From Capronia americana (Eukaryota > Ascomycota > Eurotiomycetes > Chaetothyriales > Herpotrichiellaceae): a DNA stretch of 64,000 nt. The stretch covers positions 1 through 64,000 of the forward strand of contig JADWQD010000005.1 in NCBI GenBank assembly GCA_016110215.1, given 5' to 3'. A program made the translations under genes and the position numbers. The notes below the pieces were generated by a model. It saw nothing but the letters and a program-made list of their open reading frames with translations. It was not told the DNA's origin and made no database searches. Of this stretch, positions 1-9,246 are shown piece after piece (within the stretch, counting starts at the first letter, position 1; each line of letters opens with the position of its first letter).

Positions 1-1018
1 ACCTCTGTAAATAAGCGGAGAGACGGCGGCACAATGGCATATGCATATATGACTGCAAATAGCGCAAAAGCTCAACACCTTGGCAATCCGGCCTGGCTTG
101 ACATCGTTTCCACTGTGCTCTGTAGTTGGGAGCTTTGCAGGTTTCGTATGCGTGCTCGTTGATTTTGTAGCTGAATTTGTCGCATGTACCGCGTCTGCCC
201 GAGTTTGTACTCTGCTTACCGGCCATAGCGTAGAGTGCGGTACTGTTAGCTCTCTTCTCTCATGAAGGAGGGACTAATGACTTTACCTTGAGACACAAGC
301 GACACAGAATTCAGGTAAAGAAGGGAAGCATATTCACATCTGCTGGATCGCTCGTAAGGGATCATTATTTGAAGCATCACTCCTTCGGTTCAAGGCCACT
401 AGATGGCAGAGGACTTGAGCGGAATCTAGGCAGCGTCGGGGATCAAAGAGAAAGCGCCATGCAGTCGTCCCAGAACTATTCATGAGTGGCCCTCAATGAT
501 AATCATTTACGGCTATTATAGCTATGACCGGCAAATGCAACGAGCATGTGTACCAGAGGTGGCGAGGGCGGTCTAGGGAACAGGATCGCCGAGTGGCTAC
601 TCGTGAATGAGGTTGGCACAGGCTCCGGTGCTATCTGCATTCAACCCTTGCTTTGAGTTGGCCAGAGCTCTCGATGAATCTCCATTCGGTGGTTATCTCT
701 CGCTTCGCGGGCTGAGTCCCAATGCGAAGACATCGAGAGAATCCGCGTCCTTCTGGTGCAGCGCTCGTTTGGCATCCCAACACCTACTCTCGAACACTTC
801 AAATTCACACTAGTATCGTTCATCTACCAGCTAAACAGCCAAATTATCCAACCTACATCAAATGGACCCATTACACTCCTTCACGTCAGTGCCCTATCCT
901 GGTTTGATTTAGCGAAGGATACTAGACTGTGACAGCTTTCTGCACTTCTGACGCACAGAAATCCGCATTCCCTAAGAGATATTGATATGTGACGGAGGTT
1001 AGCTTTCGTGTAGATCGG
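1..1018. other. Intergenic, no gene seen
   Basis: No reading frame here shows a recognisable domain, splice pattern or convincing codon use. The short open frames begin at non-ATG codons or overlap each other in several frames. The right end is the 3' flank of the methyltransferase gene. Confidence 0.5.
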
Positions 1019-2103
1019 TCATGCAATCAGCAGCTTACAGATATCATCGTGTGGGCCTTTCCAACGGGTATACTCCCTGAGTCCTGCCGCTTTAAACTGC
1101 TTTGCCATCTCTTCGGGTCCATACTTGAAACCTTCATAGCAGTCGATTTCATCGCCCTGGCGGAGTGTCACATCCCTTATCGGACATTGGATAGTTCGCT
1201 TAGCTTGTAAGACGAATCGGTGCATGATTGGGTTTTGCGCAATCCTACGCAGAAGAGTCCAATCTTCCTGTCGATACCAGTTGTCACCAAGGATATCGTT
1301 TGAGTCTTCGAACCCTTGACGAATCAACTGCGTGAACAGGCCTTCCGTATCGTCGTACGAGGTACAGATCTTTTCCAGATCTTTGGTTCCGTCCATAGTC
1401 AGAAGGAGGGTATCATATTCATTGCGCAAGCCTGTCGAACGCAGCCATTTGAGACGCGCCACTGCATCCTCAAAATGATCATTGCCGAGCATTGAGCCCA
1501 AGGAGAGGAACATCCTAGGCCGATCGCTGCAGTTACGATTCGCCCAGTCCACTCCGTCTTCAAACGAACCCCATAAACCGGTGACACTGATGCAGGGAAG
1601 CAGAGAGCTTTTGGTCTGCTCGATAGCCCATTCAATCGATTTATGGGAAAGATCGAGTGGGCAGTAAAGAACCGGCTTCTGCGAACGGTCAAGCTCTTCC
1701 AACAGCGGTATGAGCTTGCGAATGTCTCTGCACTCTGTGGATTAGCTACGCTGACACAGCAGGCAGCTCTCTACTCAGCACGCTGAGACACGTACCCGCA
1801 GCCGAGATCGATCAAAACGCTATCCTTCTGGATCCATCTTTCCAGTCCTCCAGAATTCTCGACGAGCAAGGCTGCTTCCCCTCTCGTCTGGTAGTAGCTC
1901 GGCAAGTGCGTGATGCTCGCCCAAAGCTCGAGACCTTTGTCGCCGTAGATGATTGAAGTGGGTAGGACTCTTTGAACATGGCCTTTGAGGGTAGTAAAAG
2001 GTTCTCGGCTCCAGAAAAGCTTTTTCTCTAGGAGTGCTTTGTTGTATGATCGGATCTCACCCCCACCGATGTCCAGAATTTGAGTCATTTTAGTCCCGTT
2101 CAT
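1019..2103 (-). CDS. EgtD-like (histidine-specific type) SAM methyltransferase
   Basis: Predicted SAM-dependent N-methyltransferase of the EgtD / 4-dimethylallyltryptophan N-methyltransferase family. Exons in transcription order are 2103-1796 and 1727-1019, with a 68-bp intron (GTACGT..GCAG). The product is 338 aa, almost the length usual for fungal members. Evidence is the N-terminal ILDIGGGEIRSY segment, a substrate-side segment near residue 85 (YYQTRGEAAL), the SAM-binding LIDLGCG motif at about 97-103 that is completed across the intron, and the SLGSMLGN segment. I chose the ATG at 2103 because the open frame upstream of it shows no family similarity. Members methylate histidine in ergothioneine synthesis or amino groups in specialised metabolites; the substrate cannot be told here, since no partner such as EgtB or a prenyltransferase lies nearby. 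It sits just outside the left inverted repeat at 2277. Confidence 0.8.
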
Positions 2104-2276
2104 AATTGTTGTGGTGGGTTGATCGATAGACGTATACACTGTCAGGACATTTATACATAGTTTCGGCACGCGCGTCGTTAGGCTGTGAACGCTACAGCTG
2201 CAGAGCCTCAATTGTCGGGACGTTTGCAGACACCCGTTTGCGCACCTGTGGCTCATTCGCAGGACGTAATTAGTCC

Positions 2277-2330
2277 ATTGCAGAGGGTCGGACAGACTGT
2301 CAGACTATATAGGCTAGTTAATATTACCAC
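2277..2330 (+). repeat. Left 54-bp inverted repeat of a candidate transposable element
   Basis: The reverse complement of 5475-5528 aligns with this segment over 54 bp with about 7 differences and no gaps, by eye. The core is GGTCGGACAGACTGTCAG. Four of the differences are transitions in the outer half. It lies 149 bp from the decayed MULE transposase. I see no clear target-site duplication: the flanks AGTCC and CGACC do not match. Confidence 0.7.
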
Positions 2331-2478
2331 ACTGTTTACAACCGTGTGACAGAGGGGTCCTGTCTGCCATTTGAAGCCTCTGACGCAGACACGTGCTTTG
2401 GCGCACGTCGTGCCCCCCTCCAGTCACACACCTAGTTCAGCGGACAACCTATTTGTACGGTTTCAGCACACAAATCTA

Positions 2479-2937
2479 TTAGCCAAAGCACATTGATTCA
2501 GGACTACTGATTTTCGAACCTCGAGACATTGCTGTAGCTTGGTCACTAGTAACCACACTCGGTAGAGAAGTTCCTACGGGCCAGTGCTCTTTCAGCGACT
2601 CCCAAAAGAAGGCGTACGCCGCGTGGTCTTCGCCGCGGCAGTACGAGAACGCCACCGGAAAGGTCTTGCCATTTGCGAGGATGCCGACTGCAACGATGAT
2701 GGGCATTTGCGCCTTATTTGTATTGATAGTTGCATCAATAGTGCAGACCGAACCTGCCACGAATTGAGCGCTGGCCTCGAGCAATTTGGGGTGAGTGAAC
2801 CAGATTTGCAAGAGTTTGCGGCTTATGACCTTGCCGGATTCATCGCATTCGTCCTCAACTCGACGTCGATAAATGTCAGGGACGAAGACAGAAGGGAAGG
2901 CAAGGAAGAGTGTTTGGAGGGTTCTGACACTATATGA
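2479..2937 (-). pseudogene. Decayed MULE (Mutator-like) transposase fragment
   Basis: An open frame running from about 2937 down to 2479 encodes a fragment of the MULE transposase domain. It shows TLFLAFPSVFVPDIY, then a VCTIDATINTNK segment with the first catalytic Asp, MPIIVAVGILANGKTFPVAF, and FFWESLKEHWP followed by VVTSDQ with the second catalytic Asp. No ATG suits it as a start, the FAR1/zinc-binding N-terminus and the C-terminal SWIM region are missing, and the frame stops just after the second Asp. It covers about 150 residues of a protein normally above 500. It lies inside the pair of inverted repeats 2277-2330 / 5475-5528, which suggests they bound one element. Confidence 0.75.
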
Positions 2938-4091
2938 GAGCTATCCAAAGCTATAGGCGCTATTGAATACAAGACGAAAGATGGAGAGGTTTCCTTACGA
3001 CGGTCCTTCGAGGGGTTCTTATGCTAGAAGGCCTCTGTTACGACAGGCAGGCAGCAGGCAGGCAACAGGCTGTTGGCTGACTCGTCAAGCCGCTGAGTAG
3101 GAGAAGTACCACATTGCGGCTTTGGTTGGGCCGTAACAATGAATGAACTTGGCGTCGTCGAGCGCATATTGTACGGGGCGAGAGGCAAGGGGACAGCACC
3201 ACCGGCGGGTAGCCGTACGTCTCTGTGGGAAGGGGAAGGAGGATGACTGGCGACCAGCGACGAGCTCGGGCGGTTGACCAGCGGCACGGTGCACCAACAC
3301 GCCAACAACACACACACTCATCCCAGCCTGGGACCAACAGCAACCACCACCATCGACGCCCACTCCGACGACACACGCATCTCTCTTTCTCTTCCGTACC
3401 ACTATCAGTTCACCTCACTGCGCTACTCCCCTGTTCACGACGACGATCCGATACCTGCCATTGATTGAATCTTTCCTATGACGCACTGCATGCATGCATA
3501 CATCCTGCTCCTTCCGTGATGCCTCCGTTGCGTGCACACCTTGCATGGCCGCCTTCCATACTCCGTAGCGTGTTCTTTTTCAACACAGAAGATTTTCTCG
3601 TTATCTACGCCAATGCAGCATTGAACCGATCAATCACATGCGGCCGTACAATTGTACAGTCAGCTGACTTCCAACGCTCATGTACCCCCAGTACAATACT
3701 GTGGATGCGCCAAGGCTGAGCCGCAAGGCTGAGGTTCGACATAGCCGTGGCAATGAGGTCGACGGCGGAGTACGTAGATCAACAGGCATTTTGTGGTTGA
3801 GTTGAATGAAGCTTTTCAGGGGCGAGTGGAGGCGATTTACGCTCAAGGAACTCCGTGATAAGATTAGGAAACAATATGGCGTTGCGAGAAAATCACCAAG
3901 TCTGAAGAAGCATGAATTAGGAGGTATTTGTGGTAGCCATTTTGGATAATTAAGCCAAATAACATCATGTTGACGCCCACGGCATCCGCGCTGATTAGTC
4001 TCCCCTTGCTGTAAGCTGTCTGACATTGGCAACAAGCGAATACTAGTGCGAACTACCTAGACAGATACGCGGTAACATTTCACTGATTTTC
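2938..4091. other. Intergenic with low-complexity tracts
   Basis: The stretch holds GGCA-rich repeats near 3040-3075, a C/A-rich tract at about 3290-3400 and a GCATGCATGCAT run near 3490. Overlapping open frames in 3020-3460 are by-products of this composition. A 133-codon minus-strand frame at 3634-4035 shows no recognisable family. Confidence 0.5.
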
Positions 4092-5000
4092 CTATGATCT
4101 CTCTAGCCAGATCGTGCACCCGATACCCCTAGAGCCCAATGAGCGCCTCGTCTTGCCGCCGGGACCGTCGGACTTGACGGCTATGACAAGATCGGAGAAG
4201 CCAATTCCCCTCTCTCGCATCCGCTCGATGTCTTCTTCAGTCTCAGCAGCGCGCACTACCACCGTGGAACGGGCCGATCCCTGGGGTACACCAATGTCGA
4301 AGGTATACGAGTTTTGCCTGGCGGCAGGCCCGAGCTTAGAGCCTAGAATCTTAGAATAGACGAGGGCATATTCGGCGTGCAGGTGCTTGGGTACGAGGAT
4401 CTCGCAGGCGGCGATGCCAATGGCACCGCAAGGATGCGTCGTTTTCGTCTTGTCTTGACTCGGGACCCTGTTGGTTCGCGGAGTGACATCGTGGCAGAAG
4501 AATGGGACGTCGATTCTGCCGTTGGCGAAAAGGTCTTGACCGGGCGTCTTCTCACCTTTAGAGAACTTTGGTCGTGTCACCTTCCACTTGATCTCCGCAC
4601 CGTCAGCTTTCTTGCGTGATCCCGCAATCGGCTTGCCGAATTTGACACCAAGGCCGGCATCTTTCTCGGGCCCCACGGACAATCGATCGTTGACGGTGGC
4701 TACCGATTTCTCGGCGGATTGGGTTGTATCGGTGATTGCAAAGTCGATCAGTCCTGGGGTTTTGGGCCCCCAGAATCTCATGGGTAAGTTCTCGTCGTCC
4801 AGAGACGGTGGCATGTCGTACCAGTTGAAAAATTCCAGGTAGCTGCCATCAGCGAAAATAACTAATTTGTTGCGAGATGGTTGGCCATCGTGGTAGCCTC
4901 CAGGGGTGACGGTGAAGTTCTCGGTGACCCAGGTAGGTAGGTTTTCAAAGAACGGGGTATCGACAAGAAGAACGATATGATCATTTTGTGTGGAAGTCAT
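4092..5000 (-). CDS. Glyoxalase-like domain protein
   Basis: Single-exon gene for a 302-aa protein of the glyoxalase-like-domain type (Glyoxalase_3 family). The start MTSTQNDHIVLLVDTPFFE at 5000 is the first ATG in frame and places the conserved beta strand with its potential metal-binding His at residue 8. Further family features are GYHDGQPSRNKLVIFADGSY around 45-65, the FWGPKTPGLIDFAI segment, and a second conserved FFCHDVTPR with a histidine in the middle. Proteins of this kind are metal-dependent VOC-fold proteins of unknown substrate. The gene lies inside the 3.25-kb segment bounded by inverted repeats and looks intact while the neighbouring transposase is decayed. Function beyond the fold is not known. 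Confidence 0.8.
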   Translation of the reverse strand: MTSTQNDHIVLLVDTPFFENLPTWVTENFTVTPGGYHDGQPSRNKLVIFADGSYLEFFNWYDMPPSLDDENLPMRFWGPKTPGLIDFAITDTTQSAEKSVATVNDRLSVGPEKDAGLGVKFGKPIAGSRKKADGAEIKWKVTRPKFSKGEKTPGQDLFANGRIDVPFFCHDVTPRTNRVPSQDKTKTTHPCGAIGIAACEILVPKHLHAEYALVYSKILGSKLGPAARQNSYTFDIGVPQGSARSTVVVRAAETEEDIERMRERGIGFSDLVIAVKSDGPGGKTRRSLGSRGIGCTIWLERS

Positions 5001-6174
5001 GGTGCAAGCTTTTGATTGTGGGGTGTAATGGCCTTGTGTGAGGACAATGAAATGAAGATTCACGGAGTGGAGGTGTCGAGAAGCCCATTAAATAGGACAC
5101 GGATGGAGAGTATCTGGTTGACACTCTCAACGAGTATTTCCGCCTGGTTAGGGATGTCTGATGGCAAGACGCGCAACGCTGAAGAACTTTTAGTGAAGAT
5201 GCGTGCTCAGCCGCTGGGAACTTTCGGCTCGCAGGGTTCGTCATGATTGAAGTCATTTGTGCATGATTGGCCCGAGCACGAATCAAAGGCCACGCCCCGC
5301 CAAGATCCCACGCCGGATATGCAGGGAGGACCTTTCCGGCCTGGTGCATCGATTGTCGGGAAGGAACTTTCCACTTGCTCCAACTTGGTTGCCCTGTTGT
5401 GAGTGGAATGGATAAGGGCACACCCGAGGTGTACTCGTGACTGTCTACGGGCCTTCAAATGGCTGTCAGGACCGGTGGTAATATTACGTAGCCTTTATAG
5501 TCTGACGGTTTGCCCGACCCTCTGTAATCGACCACGTCCTCCAATTGAGTCACACTGTTGCGGTTGTGTAACCGTGATGTGATTAGGTTAGGCATCTCCA
5601 CCAATAATGGCGTCCCACGTCTAAACAGGTGAGACTCTGACTGACTGTCCTTCCTTGCCTCGCCAACCCAGGACTGCGGCTGTCACTGCAAGTCGACGCC
5701 TTGTTCCGCAGGCGACGATGTGCCAGGTTATTTCGACTCGCCAGAATCTACAGGTTGGACAATGCTCCAGTTCTCCTCCTTCACCTTACTGACTTGACTC
5801 CGGGGCACGTGCAACGGTGCAAGGGTTCAAAGTTCCCTGCATGGTCGACAGTCGAGGTAAGGCTAGCAAAAGGAAGGCAAGGCAACTTGTGTGCACATGA
5901 GCCCATGTGATCATCAATTTCAGACTCTCTCCAGACATAAATGATCGCGCTGCTCCGTTCGGGCTAACGCGCTATGATTTTCCCAATCTGCACCGGACCC
6001 ACCATCCCCGCTTGTGAGGAAGGCTAAAGTAAAGTGGGACGCGCTATCACACGGCCCGCACCGGCGCGCACCGGCGCGCGAGTATCTCACCCACACACGG
6101 CCACCACAGCCATTCGACCTGAGCGGATCCGTGCTTGTGGACGAGTATACCCAGCGCTAAATGGCACCGCCGCC
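5001..6174. other. Intergenic with right inverted repeat
   Basis: Promoter side of the glyoxalase-like gene and 5' region of the Clr5-domain gene. It contains the right inverted repeat at 5475-5528. Otherwise nothing codes here: the open frames are short, mostly with non-ATG starts. Confidence 0.5.
5475..5528 (-). repeat. Right 54-bp inverted repeat of a candidate transposable element
   Basis: Inverted partner of 2277-2330 (47 of 54 positions agree, by eye). Together they would bound a 3.25-kb element carrying the MULE remnant and the glyoxalase-like gene. Confidence 0.7.
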
Positions 6175-7977
6175 ATGCCCAACCCTAGGCACCACGCCAG
6201 TGATGCTAGCTCTAGGCTTGTGGAGCTCCTTGACGGCGACGAGACAACAGACCTGACAATGGAAGACCCGGCGCAACTGTGGGCGCCCTCGGCAGGGAAA
6301 AAATATGCCTTGCCGACAGATTGGGAGCAGCAAAAACCGACGATTCGCCAGCTGTACCTGGATGAGAACAAGCCCTTGAAAGAAGTCATGCCTATTATGG
6401 GTCGAGACTACGGACACTTCGGCAGGTATGTCGGAACGAACGAGCTCTTGTCTTTCGCACTCTCTAATAGTCGCACCAGCATCAAACAGTACAAGAACAA
6501 ACTCAGAGTGTGGAACTTTGATACAAAGTACAAGAGACATCAGAACTCTCGGAAGAGAAAATATAAGCCTCCCAGACGTGAGTCTTCAGTAGCGGACCGG
6601 TCGCTGGCTGCTCCGGCCAATGACCATCGTTCTCAAGCTCCTGACGCTCGAAGCGCCGACGACCGTCATCTCCAAGCTCCTGACATTGAACGCGCCGACA
6701 ACCATCAATTCCAAGTTGCTGACGCCATACGCGCCGATGACGGTCTTTTTCAAGTTGCTCATGCTGGATACGAGGTCGATTATCCTTTCCAAGCTGTTGA
6801 TGTGGGGCGCGCCGACGCCCCGAATACTACGCGCCAGGCTTCGGCAGACAATGAGGCGGATTGGCAGCTTTCTTTCCCTCGCAGAAACTCCCTCGCCTTA
6901 TCTCATGCTGTCGGAGTAGGATCCGGTCGATCGGCCACACCGCCATTATCAATTGCGGAACGAATCTTTTCGTTGGCTCAACAGCACGTCGAGACATCTT
7001 TCACCTACGGCGTTTGGAAGGTGGATAGCAGTAATGTCTGCACGAGCATGACATGTGCCAAAGAAGATATGGAATTGCCTGAGGCTTATTTCGATCTGGT
7101 ACGCTCTGCTGTCTTGCTATTTGAGCAGGGGTCGGGAAACGAAGGGCAATGTTTCCTGTCCAAAGCCTTCGCTTTAGTCAAACCCATCCTCAAGAGTGGG
7201 AATGTTCGCGCCCTCAACTTCTTTTGGACCTCCCTGGTATTCCTCGTTCAGTTTGGCCACCCAAGTATAGTCGTCAGTCTGATCCGGTATGTCTATGCGA
7301 TGACCAAGATTCTGCTCCACTCTGGCCATCCCATCGTACAAATGTTTAAGCTTCTTACTCGTATAGATGTGTTGGAGCTCGAATCTCTTGTGCACAACAC
7401 TTGGCAGATCACCGCCGATGCTTTCCAAAAGCAACTGCCGAAGCTTCATCCGGAGTACGTTCGCCACCAATGCGATCTCGCCTTCCGCATCTACGGCACG
7501 AGGGATGCTGCTGCCGCGGAGCGACGCCTCCGTCAGCTACTCAAGGACTGTGAGGAGACGCCGCAGACGCCGGAACTCAGTCACATGACGGTCCTTAATG
7601 CGCTCGGGTACAACTTCATGAATTCCAAGGACTGGGCGCAAGCCGTCAACACCGGCCACAAACTTGAGAAGCGTGCTCGGCTGGCGCAGGATATTGATCT
7701 GCTCGTCTACCAAATTGGAGGCCTGGAGATCCAAGCGCGGGCCTTCAACGAGCTGAAATTGATCATGCCAGCAGTAGCATGCCTGGAGAGGGCGACGCCG
7801 TTGATTGCGAAGCACTGGGGGATTAATGATCCCTGGCGCATCGAGCTCATGGTTCTGCAGCAGAATTGGCTTCGAGAGAACGGCGAAATCAAGGCGGCAG
7901 ACGTCCTGAAAGCAGAGATTAGCGGTATTGCCGAGAGAATCGATACGGACCATGATGTACAGGACTTGCCCTTGTAG
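6175..7977 (+). CDS. Clr5-domain protein
   Basis: Exons 6175-6425 and 6480-7977, joined over a 54-bp intron (GTATGT..CCAG) that is itself open in frame. The product is 582 aa. The Clr5 domain occupies about residues 40-105: PTDWEQQKPTIRQLYLDENK, then DYGHFG joined by splicing to SIKQYKNKLRVWNFDTKYK. Removing the intron restores the usual continuous domain. A spacer with four and a partial 13-residue tandem repeat follows (6607-6819). The C-terminal 370 residues are helical and resemble the TPR-like tail of many fungal Clr5 proteins. The domain is named after S. pombe Clr5, needed for heterochromatic silencing, and is probably nucleic-acid binding; a chromatin role here is inference. The ATG at 6175 is the first in-frame ATG, in good context (CGCCATG). 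Confidence 0.8.
   Translation: MPNPRHHASDASSRLVELLDGDETTDLTMEDPAQLWAPSAGKKYALPTDWEQQKPTIRQLYLDENKPLKEVMPIMGRDYGHFGRYVGTNELLSFALSNSRTSIKQYKNKLRVWNFDTKYKRHQNSRKRKYKPPRRESSVADRSLAAPANDHRSQAPDARSADDRHLQAPDIERADNHQFQVADAIRADDGLFQVAHAGYEVDYPFQAVDVGRADAPNTTRQASADNEADWQLSFPRRNSLALSHAVGVGSGRSATPPLSIAERIFSLAQQHVETSFTYGVWKVDSSNVCTSMTCAKEDMELPEAYFDLVRSAVLLFEQGSGNEGQCFLSKAFALVKPILKSGNVRALNFFWTSLVFLVQFGHPSIVVSLIRYVYAMTKILLHSGHPIVQMFKLLTRIDVLELESLVHNTWQITADAFQKQLPKLHPEYVRHQCDLAFRIYGTRDAAAAERRLRQLLKDCEETPQTPELSHMTVLNALGYNFMNSKDWAQAVNTGHKLEKRARLAQDIDLLVYQIGGLEIQARAFNELKLIMPAVACLERATPLIAKHWGINDPWRIELMVLQQNWLRENGEIKAADVLKAEISGIAERIDTDHDVQDLPL
6607..6819 (+). repeat. 39-bp coding minisatellite in the Clr5 gene
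   Basis: Four full units at 6637-6675, 6676-6714, 6715-6753 and 6754-6792, with partial units on both sides. Each encodes 13 residues of the pattern APDxxRADDxxFQ. The units have diverged, so it is an old array. The frame is kept throughout. Confidence 0.8.
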
Positions 7978-8675
7978 CTCGAGTGACTTGGCCGTGAGCC
8001 TTTTTTGAGACGATTGTAAATAAGGTAGTAACGAAACTAGAAATGCACAAATTTCTTGACCTCGGCACTTTCAGGGTGCCTATTCTATTGCACTCGTGAC
8101 AACTAGAAACTGATGCTGCTATTGAATATTGCAGAGCTATTAGTTGGCAAGAAAGTGCCAGCGACTAAATCAGCAGGACAACAGGCTTCGACGCCAAACG
8201 ACGCCTTGGACGCACGTGAAAAAATCCATCCAAAGTTCCCTCCCAGTCCTGACTTTTAATGGCGTCGCATCAGCCCGCATTATTGGAGGGAGTGCCGAGG
8301 CGAACGCGTCGCCAAATCGACAAGTTCCCGCAGATCATGGGGTTTATTCAGGTCCCATACATACAATACCACAAACGCCCCCTTTCCTTACTACTCGTGG
8401 CCGTGAAATCATGGCTTGACAGGAATTGCAGAGGACTACTGTAAACGCCCGGTGATTGCGCTGATGGAAAGTTCCAACAGTCATTCCTATCTCTCGAAGA
8501 TCCCACATAACACCAAAGTTTCACGTATCGTTGAAGGCAGATGTGAAAGCGGCCGTGTTTGTTCGCGTTCGGTTGTGGCTGCGCCAACACTATATATTTT
8601 GTGTGGTGTCCACCAATTCCAGCTTCCACGGCATCGAAATGTAAGAGTCACCCAAAGTCTGCCTGCACTGAAACC
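7978..8675. other. Intergenic with TATA-like element
   Basis: 3' flank of the Clr5 gene and promoter of the next small gene. A TATATATTTT element lies near 8589-8598, about 80 bp before the ATG at 8676. No coding frame is supported. Confidence 0.5.
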
Positions 8676-9169
8676 ATGGCTGTATCAATCGACTTCATCG
8701 TTGGCCTGATCTTCAACCTCACGAGCCTCACCACCAGCCTCATCACGGTGTGGCAGAATCAGAAAATATTGGCTATGAAGCAATGTCGTAAGTTCGTTCA
8801 AAGACAGGCAAAACTCGCGGCCATTCAACCTAGTCCTGACAATAATGTATAGCACAATATTGCCTCGTGGAACGATATCGAAGCGGGTGGGTCCTCCCAT
8901 GTCAATGCTCGAATCACCGAAAGAGCCCCCATCATTTCGAGAGAGGAGAGAGAAAGACCGAAATATCCACCTTCATTGCCTCTCAGCTAACGAAGCCGCC
9001 CAAAGCCATCGTCAGAGAGAAACTGTACGATCCAGGCTCAGATGGTGTGGTTGAGACACATGGGAGCTATGGGACCGGCGCCTTCTATGGGCACTTCGAC
9101 ACGGTACATCCAAGCACGTCCGCGCGGATGTCAGACAGACACCGGAGGCTGCTCAGGCAATGTGATTGA
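8676..9169 (+). CDS. Small membrane-anchored protein, unknown family
   Basis: Exons 8676-8787 and 8853-9169; the 65-bp intron has a strong donor (GTAAGT), a CTGAC branch site and a TATAG acceptor. The product is 142 aa. Residues 4-27 (SIDFIVGLIFNLTSLTTSLI) form one hydrophobic helix, then a basic, Cys- and His-containing cytosolic part and a C-terminal tail rich in charged residues. I do not recognise the family. The well-formed intron, the ATG context and the upstream TATA element support a real gene. It converges on the amine-oxidase gene, with stop codons 77 bp apart. Confidence 0.6.
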
Positions 9170-9246
9170 CAATCCGCGCTGAAAAGGGAGCGGGCGCGCA
9201 TGTAAGATAGAATGAAACTTGATCGCTTGAAAGGCGTAAGTCGATC

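Noticed and set aside
3038..3464. Overlapping frames of about 100 codons on both strands
   Set aside because: All stem from C/A- and G-rich low complexity; there is no start context, intron or family signal.
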